Shown: positions 47,160 through 60,734 of the stretch, in pieces
How positions within the stretch are numbered: the first letter of the stretch is position 1
Layout of the letters: every line of letters begins with the position of its first letter
Source: Syncephalis fuscata
Lineage: Eukaryota; Zoopagomycota; Zoopagomycetes; Zoopagales; Piptocephalidaceae
Length of the DNA stretch: 64,000 nucleotides
Direction of reading: 5' to 3'
Assembly (NCBI GenBank): GCA_025786725.1
Contig: JAHLTZ010000025.1
Coordinates: 186,001 to 250,000, forward strand
Notes under the pieces: model-generated
The model's database searches: none
Told to the model about the DNA's origin: nothing
Seen by the model: only the letters and a program-made list of their open reading frames with translations
Translations under genes and position numbers: made by a program

Positions 47160-48652
47160 ATGGGCAACCACCCAAGTAAAATGTCGTCAGCGGGCTATAG
47201 CGTCTCAAAAAGCGGCTCGGCACGCTCCAAAGGTCGGGCTTCGTCAAATGCTTCGTCAAAAGAGGCATCTATTAGCAATAATACTGAGTCAGACAAAACA
47301 ACACACTCGAGCTCGCCGTCAGTTAAGCGTTTTATGGTATGGTATCGCGAGGTGAAAGGGCGACGGGCCAACAGTCTAAAGACCTTTAATAATAGCGACT
47401 ATGTTACGGTGTCTGACTACGGGTCGAGTAGCGAGGCGCACAGTGTTACCAGCGAGCGTGGATTTGCACGATCCGAAAATACTATTTGGATTGATGGCCG
47501 TGAACGCATGGTTCTAGATATGAATGGTCATATCGCAGCTGTTCCCTCCGATAGCGAAGATGCAGAGCAGTAAGTAGAAAGGTGTAGGGTGTTTACGCTA
47601 TTGCAGTACATAGTTTTGCCAGTGTATAAACTTTGTTATCAAGGTCTTTTTGTGTATAATATTTCTATTTATAGTAATGCAATAATTATACAACACACTA
47701 ATATCCATCACCTGACCTACCTAGATCAAAGACCAACCATTATGTACTAAGATATGTTCTGCGGGGCAATCATGTTGCAGCATTGCAAAACCCAAAACGA
47801 ATTCTTGAAGTTGGTACCAGAACAGGGCTTTGGACAAAGGTATGCAGCTTAGTGGCAGTGGTATTGATATAATATTTATTAATATAATTATAATTTACAG
47901 GAAATGGCTAAAGAGTTTCCCAAGGCCAAAATTACAGCAATTGATATACACGACGATGTCGAACGCGATAATTGGCCATCTAATGCCGAATTTCTTTTGT
48001 GCGATATACTTAGTCCTAATGGTAAATTACATATTAAGCAAATATCTATTAATTAAAACTAACTTATCTATTAATTACTAGGCTTGCCATTCAAAGATGG
48101 TCATTTTGACTATGTTCAAATGCGCACCATGCGCTATTTTCTTCCCGACGAAACGTGGCCAAAGGTTGTGTCCGAGCTATATCGAGTCTGTAAACCTGGC
48201 GGTCTAGTAGAGCTATTAGAGGCCGATTTCAACTTCCAGACTCAAACACCCGAAACGAAGCGGTTAATGAATACCTACGCGGCTGTACTACGGACCTCTG
48301 GTGTTGAATTGGAGGCTATTCAGCATTTAGATTTACTACTGGAACTCACTGGCTTTACAGAGATCCAAAGCAGCTTTTTAACGTCCCTGCTGGAGATTGG
48401 GGCGAAACAATTGGCCGAATTGTTGGACGCACTTCCGAATACTACTTTAAAAGCTTCCGCGCTCAAGTTGCCCAATTTGAATTAATGGATCTATCCGAGT
48501 ACGACGAGGTGTTAGATTACTGCTCGAACAGTCTCGACGAACTACGCGCTCATCTTACCATCTATGTTAATGTTGGACGAAAGCCATTGGCAAAAACTGG
48601 CCGGGCTAATACGATAGCAGCACCCTGTGCCGGATCTAAACTAATGCCATAA
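47160..48652 (+). CDS. SAM-methyltransferase-like protein 4, putative N-myristoylated, with a frame break
   Basis: Four exons. MGNHPSKMSS starts the protein (N-myristoylation pattern), followed by a Ser-rich linker and NTIWIDGRERMVLDMNGH, matching paralogue 2. Exon 2 has HYVLRYVLRGN and motif I RILEVGTRTGLW, where the middle glycine is Arg. Exon 3 has KITAIDIHDDV. Exon 4 has LPFKDGHFDYVQMRTMRYF, YRVCKPGGLVELLEADF and LLLELTGFTEIQ. At the T-run 48375-48379 the frame must shift by one base to continue NVPAGDWGETIGRIVGRTSE, then DLSEYDEVLDYC and LRAHLTIYVNVGRKP. The true end is then TAA at 48650-48652. The continuation is clearly homologous to paralogue 2. The motif I change makes activity uncertain. 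Confidence 0.78.
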
Positions 48653-49365
48653 TCTACTTAGAAAATTGACTTGCATCATATCCATCATTATAGTCGTCGT
48701 TATCATCATTGTGGCCACCTTACCAACTAGAGGATGGTGTATACATGGATTCACTAATTATATTATAGAATAAGCGAGCATTGGTATTGTCAGCACACTT
48801 GCTGGCTAACATAGAATGAGTAAGCACGTGTACATCTTGGTAGTCTTTGCATTACTGTTCAACAACAGCTTTCAATTTATTTGCTTTAACTACACGCTTC
48901 AACGTTGGCCTTTTGTCTGGCAATCGAGGCATACCACTACCATTAAGTTATCTTATTTAAGCAGCGCTTACATTTCCAAGTGTTATATTCTATCATTTTT
49001 ATTTCTACGTGCAGGTTTAAAGTGCACAGAATGCTTTAATTACCTGCACACACTCATTCATATCTACTTTAAACATCATTCATTTGTACCGATTTTGTGG
49101 CTAATAAAATGCCGTTTCTCGATCTATTTTTGTGCATGGTTGCATAAGATGTGTTAGATCTTATTCGTCATCATTGATGCTACCAAATCAAAATGAGTCA
49201 CTCGCTGCATAAGCGTTGCAAAGACTACAGTTGACTCATCAATTATCAATAAACTTAAACTTTTATATAAACAAGACCATTTGGCATCGGTAGTTGGATA
49301 AAGTACACGCTCTTGTCTGTTAGCCGCTGTTTATCTTTTTTGTATCTACAATTTTCGTTGCAATT
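48653..49365. other. Spacer before the BTB gene
   Basis: AT-rich. An ATG-started frame of 113 codons at 48816-49157 has a hydrophobic start but no domain and many Phe/Leu/Tyr from AT-rich DNA. Not accepted as a gene. Confidence 0.5.
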
Positions 49366-51760
49366 ATGGAGGCATTGGTTGATTTTTGGTCACTGGTAGA
49401 AGTTACACCATTGCCTGAATACTGTGAGCGTCTTGTAGGACCGAATGTACTAAGCAAACTAGTTTATTGCTCGGACTTCACTCTAACTATCCGCAAGCCT
49501 TCACCAGTCTCTATTGATATCGATGAGGTGGCAAATGATCAGCCAGTTGTAGTTGAAGATGACAACAACAACAACAACAACAGCGAACTAGAAATAAACG
49601 ACAAGACTACAAGTTATACAACAGATGATTTATTATCATTTGCTATGGAAGCAATGCTAGAAGAAGAAAAGGTCGTAGTACCACTGCCATCTCAAAAAGT
49701 TGAACAGGAGGACAAAATACCCGAGCGCATCTACCATCTTCATCGCTCTATTCTTTGGGTACGAACAGGCTATTTCCGCACACTGCTCGACATTGGCCAA
49801 GGCTTTTCCGAACACAACACCGATAAGTTTACACTGATCTTCGATGATCCGTGTAATGTAGCCACGGCACTATTCGACTACATCTACACCGGTCAAATAC
49901 AAATCGCTATACCCGATCTAGGTGATTTCTACGCACTGGCCGACCTCCTTCAAGTGAACGACTTGCCGCAACAGATTATCATCAAGCTAAAACACTTGAC
50001 CTTTGCTCGCTAGTCCGTTTTGCTCAGCGTATTATCAAAAAAGGCTATGCCAATATTTGTGACCGTGACTTAGTACTGGCTAGAGTTGACGAGTGGCGCA
50101 CCTGGGACTGTATCGACTTTATTGCTATTGACATTGCCGAGGAACTACTCTACGAAGGCATGCTTAATGATGCGCTTGCCCTTTACCGACTCGCCGAACG
50201 TATTGTTCGTCATTACTGGCCCGAAGGCTATGATGAGTCGGCCAAAGACCGGTTCGTGAATTACTATTCCGTGTTAATATGCCTATTTGCTATTCATCAC
50301 TTGACGATGATACGACGCAGCCAAAATCAATACAGAAAATACAAACGAAGATAATGAAGACGATAATAATGGTACCTTCTATACCAATTACTTATTCGAC
50401 GAACTTGAACAAGAATTTATTCGCATTTCGAATGAAGATTTAGTAGAAGCAAAAAAGATTGAAGGTATTTGGCATCTAGTGCCATTAGCCAAATTGGATG
50501 CGGCCTTTTTGATGGCCAGTCTACTTAATACATATATACCACGCAACTATGTGTTGTCCGCCATCCAATGGAGAGCAAGTTGCGCTGAATCTACTGGTAG
50601 AAAGTAAGTAATTACACTCTGTTATTGGTTATTTAATAGCAATACTAATTATTTAATGATTACTTTATTACTTGTAGACCAACTTATAAGTATTTTGAAC
50701 CATTACGCACCATTGAAGTGTCCGTACCATTACCAGAAGATTATATTCCTAGTATAGAAGTAGAGGATACAAATACCAAAACTACCGAACCTGCGTGGAT
50801 ACTGCAGTATTATTTATGCCAGGTATCAATAAACTATGGCAGATGCAGAAGCTACACCACCAACAACAGGCAGCAGTCGCGGTTAAGCTACTTGAATTTA
50901 CTACTACCACTCAACTATTCTATGAATTCCCCCGCGATACACCATATACAGATATTCAACTACGCGATACAGCTAATGATGATCAACTAATAAGCACCCA
51001 TCGTGTTTTATTACATCTACGCTGTCCCGACACTTTAAAATCGCTTAATCTTCGACAAATGAACACTTATTTACGCGATGTTCCCTTATTACTATTACCC
51101 GGTGCACTCGATAATGCTTTGTCCTGGGTATATAGTGGCACGCCTCAACCGGCCATTAACAATAATAGCTTTATTGATTTGCGTGAGCTATTCGCCTTTC
51201 TAGGCTATACACCTGGTCTAATAGCTATAAAAGAGTTTTTTCAAAAACTTACCTCGTTTGCCGCATGGCAAATTATACACCAAACGGTAAAACGTGGTAA
51301 TTTGCCGCACACTTCGTTTAAAGCACTCGAATCCATTTGTACAAAAAACCTGGATTGGTTACCATATTATCGCAATGAACTACCGGCTCTTCGACCTATC
51401 GTGCAGCGATTAGTGCTTACGGAACTGAAAAGTCGCAAGTGTCAAACCGATTGGTATATTAGGCAACATATAATGACGCTAGTTCATTTATGGTATCCAC
51501 AGTATCGTCGCTCGCCTGATGCATGGCAGCGTGCCCTTACAGCCATGGGTCTGGCCGGTGAAATTACCCATGATACGACAAGTACCCAAGAGGAACGAGA
51601 ACTTGAATCGCTTTATGCCATCTGTCTTCACGAATTAAGCTTGGAAGGTCTAAATACTATGCTCTATGATGAATCTGTACCAATTGGCCCCGTTCTACGG
51701 GCTATTGCCTATAGAAGTCAGCAATTCGACGATTGTATTCCTCAACTAGATCTAAGTTAA
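49366..51760 (+). CDS. Protein with two BTB/POZ-like domains, interrupted by several frame breaks
   Basis: Exon 1 starts MEALVDFWSLVEVTPL and contains the first BTB-like domain: DFTLTIRK, a long acidic Asn-rich insert, IYHLHRSILWVRTGYFRTLL, DDPCNVATALFDYIYTGQI and ADLLQVNDLPQQI. One frame over, after about 50000, a BACK-like helical part follows (SLVRFAQRIIKKGY, LVLARVDEWRTWDCIDFIA), then another shift near 50270-50330 to an Asn/Asp-rich stretch. An intron at about 50605-50677 precedes KYFEPLRTIEVSVPLPEDY. A third shift near 50795 leads to the second BTB-like half (STHRVLLHLRCPDTLKSLN, GALDNALSWVYSG, LRELFAFLGYTPGL). At least three one-base corrections are needed. BTB proteins are typically Cullin-3 adaptors or scaffolds. 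It could be a pseudogene or a noisy assembly region. Confidence 0.65.
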
Positions 51761-52004
51761 AACTACACATCACTTCATTTACACATTGTTCATTTTTATA
51801 GCATGTAATTTAGATTTTATTATCCACAATAAATAAAAATGCGGTTTTTAAAGTACAAAGAATTTCACCCGGTGGCAATGTTATCCATGGATTATTTTAG
51901 TTTTGCAACTCTATGACTAATGACTAAATATGATCTGTCAAAGATGTTGATTCGGTTTCTAGACTACAATTATGCGTATAATTCACTAGATTATCCTATA
52001 ATGG

Positions 52005-54535
52005 TTATATCAATCTTAGTATTAACCACACCACCATCTTATTCATTACCTGTAATGTCGTCGCTTCTATCGTAGAAGACTCGCTACGATTGTTGCTATC
52101 ATCATTACTATGATTAGTGGCTATCGTATGTAATGCTCGTTGACCAGCTAGCCATTGAGCTACTTCAACCTAAATGTATTATTTAATTCATTCGTTCATT
52201 AGAAGTAGTTTATAAATACCTATTACTAGCCATTTTACTTACCTCTTCTATAGTGAATGTCGCGCTATCTATCGACTTTTCCGAGTTTGATATCTGTACT
52301 GGATCAGGCAGCGATGGATCTACCTGCTCGTGCAACCATGGACGACCTCTAACCCCATTATTGCTATATTATTACTATATTATTATTTTATATTACTATT
52401 TATGTTCAACTTACGAATGAGCAGCATTGATAAATTGTAGTCGAACACTCCAGGCCGGTATTCTGTAACGAACACTGTTCGTAGCTTGTACTTCTTGGAA
52501 TTCCGATGAATCGTGTAGTGCAATATCTACATTACCATCATTGGCCACAAATGGATCATCGGCCATCTGCCAACTTTCGTGTCTAAATTGCCGTCTCCGT
52601 TTACCGGTAGTTACTACATGTTCAACATGATTGGGACACATCCATCGTCGGTGTGAATTAGGCGGAGAGGTCATCGGTGGCGATAAACAGTCCATGTGCC
52701 AATGTAATGGACAGTAATCACAGGATATAACCGGACCATGAAGGGCTGATTTACGACATGTAAAACATAATCGAATCTGACCATTACTCGACTTTAATTG
52801 ATTAACATCAGATTCCGCACTATAAATGATTAATAAGCCGCATAAATTAACTAGTAATAATGACCTAATAAATAGTTACATTTCCCGATTGGTTTTTGTC
52901 TCTGTTAAATCAACATATTCTCCTAATGAATTGCTTCCCACTACATTATTTCAATTAACACTGCATGATGACTAGTATACGGTTAATGATGGCTTACCTC
53001 CTTTAAATATAGATCGGATTTCATAGGGTAGTCGGAATGCTTTGGGATTAGTACCATTAAATTGTTCCATAAGACCTTGAAACGGCCCTGCATTCTGTGT
53101 AGCAGTAGTAGTGGTAGTCGTTGTTGTTGTTGTTGTTGTTGTAGTGGCTATAGCCATTTCTTGTCCCTTATTATCAACACGGTCAGCAACTATCTACGCC
53201 ATTAGTACAAGTCTATCTACCTTGGCATATCGACAACGTGTACAGAACCAGTCACCTTCCGGTACAGCATCTGGTGATACAGGTGGGTCCATACAACTAA
53301 AATGAAATGCTGCTGGACATGCGTCACAGCATAAAAACTTTCCCTCGCCGCCACAAGCATCACATGTATCGTGATTATGATCCATTGGAAGCTGCAGGAT
53401 ATGATAAGTCGCTATGTCTATCTAATAACTATTGCTTGCCCTCTACCTTCGTGTAATCAAATTGACTTCGTAATACACGCGATGTGGATCGCCGTGCTCG
53501 TTTCTCCGTCTCCTCTGCCTGACTATGACTATTCTGCTTACTATAGACGTATTAATAAGCATCAATGTTTGTACTCCTATTGATCTACCTTGATAACGAA
53601 ATAGCCGGTAATGAAGTAGCTCGAATCACTGGCGATGAAGCTATTTTACTATCATAGATCATTTGATCGGGTAATTCGGTAGATAGTGCCGATATAGATG
53701 CCGTCGCTGCTTCTAGTGTTGGGGCCAGTGTGGTCCTTGTTTTACTATTCATAGGAATAGTATATGGTGGTGGTGGCAATGAAGAAGTGGATTTAGAAGA
53801 AGTAATAGCTATTGTAGCTATCTTTGAATGATCCATTGATCGTTCATTATGAAACGACTTTACACATTGACGTCGATTCAACTTTCTGTGCTTTTCCGTC
53901 TCCAATCCATTATATAAGGAGTTTGTTGTTATTGATTTTGCTGTTGTGGTACTAGTTGTTGTCAGTGGTAGTGGTAGTGGTAGTGGTAGTGGTAGTGGTG
54001 GTGTTGTTGTTGTAATAGTGTCCATAGTGTCCATAGTGTTCCCATATCCATTGACCTTTGTAGTATCTACATCCATGGGCGTTGTTGTTGTTGTTTTATT
54101 ACTAATCAAATCCCATTCTGAATTGACCACTTCACTTATCTTTTCCCTTTCCCTTCCTATAATAGGAGAGGAAGAGGAGGATGATAAAGATGAAGATAGT
54201 ATAGGTTGTCCATTAGACAGTTTAGTTGTTGTTGTTGTTCTTGTGGTACGCGGTGATCTTCGACGAGTATGGCTATGGGATCTTTTGGTTGTTACGGCAG
54301 TAGTAACTGGGCCATCAGACAATGATGATGATGATGATGGCAATACTAATGGTGTAGATGGATGTGTATTGGTTGTTGTCGATGTTAACGATGTTGACAA
54401 TGACCTTTTACTTTTACTTTTACTTTTACTTTTACTACGCCATGAAGAAGTTGCCCGTTCTGTTTTCAAGTTCTTTAATGCCGGTATTGTAATAATAAGA
54501 CGGGTGGGCGGTGACGTTTTTGCTTCTTCCGTCAT
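52005..54535 (-). CDS. RCO1: Rco1/PHF12-type double PHD-finger subunit of an Rpd3S-like deacetylase complex
   Basis: Rco1 with Eaf3 targets the Rpd3S histone deacetylase to transcribed chromatin. Exon 1 (start at 54535) encodes a long Ser/Thr/Lys-rich disordered N-terminus including an (SK)n run and a (PL)n run. Later exons give PHD1 (CDACGGEGKFLCCDACPAAF ... WFCTRCRYAK), a 15-Thr run, then GLMEQFNGTNPKAFRLPYEI, the hallmark Rco1/PHF12 segment, and PHD2 (LCFTCRKSALHGPVISCDYC ... RRWMCPNHVEH). The C-terminal exons are less certain; VEVAQWLAGQRALH precedes the proposed stop at 52005-52007. The PHD ligands appear complete. Simple-sequence expansion in coding parts is unusually strong. Confidence 0.85.
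53113..53147. repeat. GTT/GTA trinucleotide run in RCO1 coding a polythreonine tract
   Basis: The plus strand shows a GTT-rich run, which reads as consecutive Thr codons on the minus strand between the two PHD fingers. The tract is probably length-variable. Confidence 0.8.
53966..53998. repeat. GTAGTG hexanucleotide repeat in RCO1 exon 1
   Basis: Several perfect GGTAGT units encode an alternating Pro-Leu tract on the minus strand. A second coding repeat of TTTTAC units at about 54407-54436 encodes Ser-Lys repeats. Confidence 0.8.
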
Positions 54536-55374
54536 GATTTACAAACTATAGTCGTTATTATTCCTATTACGGTGGCTACAACTACAACTACAGCTACTAT
54601 TGCTGTTACAAGGGTTACTACTCGCACTACTAATAGTATTATGACTATAACTATACTACTACTATGGCTACATTAAACAATACCATTGACTTTGTTAATA
54701 ACAAGATTTGTTAAGTGATTGTTCAATACAAAATACTTACATTAGACTGTAGTCAACTATATAAATATAGTTACAAAACAATAATAATGGGTTGACCCAC
54801 GTCCAATAAGTTAACCAGTGGCTGGTCAAGTAATAGGTGTGGGTGTGTAGTAATAGTAATAGTAATAGTGGTGGTGGTGGTGGTGGTAAGATAAAAAGAA
54901 AACAAGTAGTAAAGTGTGAATAGTAAAGTGTGAGTAAGGAAGAAAGAGTGAGGAAAAAGGGGAAGAAATTGAACCGTGTAGTTTTACTACTTCCGAACGC
55001 TTAACCACTCATGGTTCTTGAGTCAGTTCATAGATAGTGTTGGTTATTTGGTTATCATTATAGAGATGTATAACTATATACATATACATATACATATACA
55101 TACTATGATACTCATTATGATCATAGATTTATAGACAGTACACAGGGTTGATATTGATCGGTTTATTCAATATACCGTAACAAGGATGATGATGATGATG
55201 ATGATGATGATGTTGTTGTTGTTGTTGTTGTGGTGGTGGTGGTGGTTGTCGTGTATGTGTTGTGTGTATAGACATCTTAGGGTAGAACAATATACTTTTG
55301 TAAATGTTGTGGAATAGAGGTAAGTAACTTTCTACTCTCCAACCATTGACGACCTATTAATAGTAATGACGATG
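54536..55374. other. Spacer between RCO1 and the cysteine synthase-like gene, with microsatellites
   Basis: Holds an ACATAT tandem tract at about 55078-55100 and a compound (GAT)n(GTT)n(GGT)n tract at about 55184-55245. No gene seen. It contains the RCO1 promoter at its left end. Confidence 0.6.
55184..55250. repeat. Compound trinucleotide microsatellite (GAT)n(GTT)n(GGT)n
   Basis: Three consecutive pure trinucleotide blocks are seen directly, in noncoding DNA. Confidence 0.9.
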
Positions 55375-56976
<1,602 letters not shown>

Positions 56977-57225
56977 GATAAACTAAATAATCAAAGAAAA
57001 AGAGACGTATACATACACAGGTTCAATGTAACAAGAGTGACGGTGATAGTATATATATATATATATATACGTGTGTGTGTGTGTGTATTTCAGTCAAGTA
57101 AAAGGATAAAAATGAATTAGTAAATGTTTTGTATTTAAATGAATGTGAAATACGCCATACTATACAACGATGATGATTAATCTATCATTTTATTAGATAG
57201 ATGGATAACCATAGGATGTATTTAT

Positions 57226-57779
57226 TTAAGCAGTACGGAGAATGATATGAACACCGCTATCTGTCCATACTGGACCACTCATTTCTCCAACTTCTAGGGC
57301 AAATGCTGCTTCTTCGAACGCCGCCTGCATCTGACCGCGTTTAAAGAAACCAAGATCACCACCATGACTGGCACTGGAGCAATCGGACTCGGTGGTAGCT
57401 AGTGCGGCCAGAGTCGTTTGATTAGATACAATACGCGAGATATAATCTTCCAGTATAGCCGCCGCCTCTTCTTTACTCCGAGTAATACGCGACTAAACCA
57501 ATAACGTACCGATTATAAATACTATTCATTCATTCATTCATGTTAGATACTTACGGAACGCCATGACGCAGGACGTCGACTTTCACAGTGCTTAACGAGT
57601 AAATGACTTGCTCTAACCTGTTCTACAGAGGCAATGTGACCACTACCACTACTACCTTCTAACTCTGGTCGCTCCCATCGACTTTCTTTCGTACGATGAT
57701 TGTAGTAGTAGGGAAGATTACGCGACGATGAGTGTCTTACTTCCCAGTTGGGCGGTAATGGACCGTGATTGTCGCTCAT
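57226..57779 (-). CDS. ESS1: Peptidyl-prolyl cis/trans isomerase Ess1/Pin1 (WW plus rotamase)
   Basis: Pin1/Ess1 isomerises phospho-Ser/Thr-Pro bonds, notably in the RNA polymerase II C-terminal domain. Exon 1 encodes a WW domain (LPPNWEVRHSSSRNLPYYYN ... ESRWERP), a short Ser/Gly linker and the start of the parvulin domain (VRASHLLVKHCESRRPASW). A single intron follows. Exon 2 encodes SRITRSKEEAAAILEDYI, DCSSASHGGDLGFFKRGQMQ and FALEVGEMSGPVWTDSGVHI, ending ILRTA. The active-site Cys (DCSSA) and phosphate-binding basic residues (ESRRP) are present. Length, about 165 residues, is normal. It is divergent from GNA1, with about 250 bp between them. Confidence 0.96.
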
Positions 57780-58030
57780 GCTTCAAATAAACTATAAAGT
57801 TGTGGTAATTTGATAAGATGGTTAATTGGTTATGGTTATCGTGATGACTATGACGGTTATGGTAACGATAAAGAAAGAAAGTAAGGAAACAAGATGACGA
57901 TGAACTGTTAACGCGACCACTACACGACTATTTCTATCTCTTTCTCTTTTACTCTGCTCTTCTATTCAATCAACTAACCACAACACCAAGTCTATTGTTA
58001 AACGTTATTACTGTTGAGTAAAACAACACG

Positions 58031-58261
58031 ATGACGGCCACTATTCTACCAACCCAGCTATTCTCAAAAACACTTATTTCACCACAAGTGCAAACATCAC
58101 TGCCTACCGGCTATGTTATTCGTCCGTTGGCCATTGATGACTATGAGAAGGGCTTTATTGAGGCATTGAGTCACTTGACGGAAGTAGGTGCACATTCCAA
58201 GGCAACTTTTCTAGGTAAGAGGATATGCTTATTCTATAATAACCATAGTTACTATACTAAT

Positions 58262-58298
<37 letters not shown>

Positions 58299-58770
58299 AT
58301 AGAACGCTATACGTATATTAAGGCGCATAACCATGAATACTATACACTTGTAATTGAAGATACAAAGCGATCCAAGATTATGGCAGCAGGCACTGTCTTC
58401 ATTGAACGTAAATTTATTCGTGGTAATGGTCTAGTTGGTCATATCGAGGATATTGTAGTGCACAAAGAAGCACGCGGTCTACAATTTGGACGGTATATTA
58501 TTGAAGCACTTAAATATGTTGGTGCTAGTGTAGGTTGTTATAAAAGTAAGTAATTATTAAATAGTATACTATTTATACTAATAAAATGTCACTAGTTATT
58601 CTCGACTGTTCGGAGAAGAATGTGCCATTTTACGAGAAATGCGGGTAAGTAGACGTGTTGTTGTTTTATTAATACAAATACCCTTCATCTAATAATATGG
58701 TAGATTCAAATTAAAAGAAGTTGAAATGTCCTGGTATATTCCAACGGATGCTCCTCGTGCCAAACTCTAA
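58031..58770 (+). CDS. GNA1: Glucosamine-6-phosphate N-acetyltransferase (GNA1), four exons
   Basis: This GNAT enzyme acetylates glucosamine-6-phosphate in the UDP-GlcNAc pathway that supplies chitin and N-glycans. Exon 1 encodes YVIRPLAIDDYEKGFIEALS. Exon 2 encodes YYTLVIEDTKRSKIMAAGTV, FIRGNGLVGHIEDIVVHKEA and RGLQFGRYIIEALKYV, where GHIEDIVVxxxxRGxxxGR is the acetyl-CoA-binding signature. Exon 3 gives ILDCSEKNVPFYEKCG, and exon 4 gives FKLKEVEMSWYI. All catalytic-core motifs are intact and length is typical. A TA/CA microsatellite lies in intron 1. It is divergent from ESS1. Confidence 0.95.
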
Positions 58771-58815
58771 TTATATTGATAATTGGACATTTAATTAATA
58801 CAAATAAAGAAATGT

Positions 58816-60596
58816 TTATTTCGCAGATCGCTTTCTATTTGCTTTAAGTTTAGTTGGTGCCAAAGTAAATTTGGGTTTCTTTACTGGTCGTTCTATTATA
58901 GATAAATAGATTAATTTATTTATTTATTTATTTATTATACTATTAACTACTTACCTCGTTCTACTGGTGTCTCTTTTACTTCTGTAGCATCTTCATCTTC
59001 ATCTTCATCAAATGCTTCCATATGATCATCACTATCATTGTCACTACCAAATCCATTTTCATCTTCAGTATCCGAATTAAATAGTCCACCTTTACGTATA
59101 CGTGGATGATCAGCATCCTCAATCTCTATATCCTCATTATCTTCTTCTTCTTCTTCTTCTTCTTCTTCTTCTTCCTCTTCCTCTCCTTCTTCTTCATCAT
59201 CGCCATCTTCATCTTGTTTTTGTTTTGATTCATCATTGGCCTTTTTACGTGCTACATTTTCTTCTTGTTCCTTTCGTCGACGAGCCTTTTCTTGTTGTTT
59301 CTGTAGAACACGTGCCTCTTGTTCTTTAACCTCAGCCTTTGTCTTTACCACTATAACCATACATTAACATTATATCTATATATACATATAATATATATAA
59401 CCACTTACCATGATGATGATAAAGTACTTCACCGTTACAGAGACCTGCTTCTACTTTAAGTAGCTTCAATTCCATACGTGGTCCCATTTCAGTCAATCGT
59501 ACAGCTCTTTGTTCTGAACTTTGGTTATTACGGCCTACATATCGTTGAGATAAGGTTACGGTATTTTCAGGTCCATCTTCTACATCACTTTCTGAGGCAA
59601 ATGCTTCTCTATACAGTGACAAGTATTAATGATCTATTTACAGCATTAAATAGCGACCTACCGTAACACATAGTCGCTAACATCTTCAAACTGAGAAAGA
59701 TTAGGTAGATTGGTGTTGATAATAACGCGTTTTACACCTTTTGTTACGCCTACAGGCTTTACATTAATACTATAGTGTCGGAAGTCGATATTGCCCGTAT
59801 CTGTGTTGTAGTTAAGCAGTACAACACGACGTGCCTCTGATAGTTTCATCTAATAACATAGATAGTTAGTTAAATTATTAATAATGGCCCTGTATTATTC
59901 TATACAACTTACTGTTTTCACATTGATTGGGGCAAATAGATTTTGGAACATGGCGGTTAGTAATTTCATTTGCTTTTGCTCCCCACCAAAGTTATTCATA
60001 ACAAGCTAATTATACGAGTATATTGGTTGGTTAATAGGCCATTTACCCTATGATATTTACTTACTAGTGGTGCGGTCTGGAATTCAGCACCTGGAGATTT
60101 GGGTCGTCGTTGTGAGGAGAGTACATCTCTGGCCAGTGAATAGGTGCAAATACGGAAGGTAAGTGTAGGACCGTGTGGAACACGCGCCATACGTAGATTC
60201 ACGGCTGTCTCCGTTCGTCCAAATACTAGCATATGAGTGACACCAAGTTGACCGGCTACTTGAATAAAATCTTTTAATTTGTTATTTTTCCTTTCCTATA
60301 ATATGGATTATTAATTAATATTGATCTACTTTAATATACAACTATTACCTTTAGACGAGAAGCGGTATGTGGTTCCATTACTGAACGGATATCATGGACC
60401 AGTTCTGATACACTTCGACCTGGATTACCAGCTCGAATCACAAAACTCTTGGGGATCTTGGTGGCATTTTCAACATTGGCTCCTTCTGGCACAGCACCTT
60501 CCTTTCCTTTATTATGCGTTCTGGTCTTTCTCTATAAATGGACATAAGCATACCGTACTATTACAATAATAAATAACTACTTACCCGACGAGCCAT
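58816..60596 (-). CDS. SSF1: Brix-domain ribosome biogenesis factor Ssf1/PPAN (Peter Pan)
   Basis: Ssf1 is required for 27S pre-rRNA processing and 60S subunit assembly in the nucleolus. Exon 1 is tiny (MARR). Exon 2 continues RKTRTHNKGKEG and KIPKSFVIRAGNPGRSVSEL. The Brix domain carries LVHDIRSVMEPHTASRLK, ERKNNKLKDFIQVAGQLGVT, GRTETAVNLRMARVPHGPTL, FRICTYSL, MNNFGGEQKQMKLLTAMFQN and LSEARRVVLLNYNTDTGNI, then EMGPRMELKLLKVEAGLCNG. The C-terminus is basic, then a long polyglutamate tract (TTC repeats at about 59142-59175 on the plus strand), an acidic region, and PVKKPKFTL at the end. All parts are intact. It is divergent from the heme lyase gene, with about 138 bp between starts. Confidence 0.94.
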
Positions 60597-60734
60597 GACA
60601 CTTTGTAGTAATAGTCGTAATAATAAATACTGTAAAGAATGAATTCAAAGCTGCTTTTAAACGATCAAAGAAAAAAGAAGAAAAAATAAACTGAACAATA
60701 TTCATTTCTTAGTACACACACACACACGTACACG

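Noticed and set aside
48816-49157. 113-codon frame with a hydrophobic N-terminus
   Set aside because: Its Phe/Leu/Tyr-rich composition is expected from AT-rich DNA, and it has no domain or homologue nearby.
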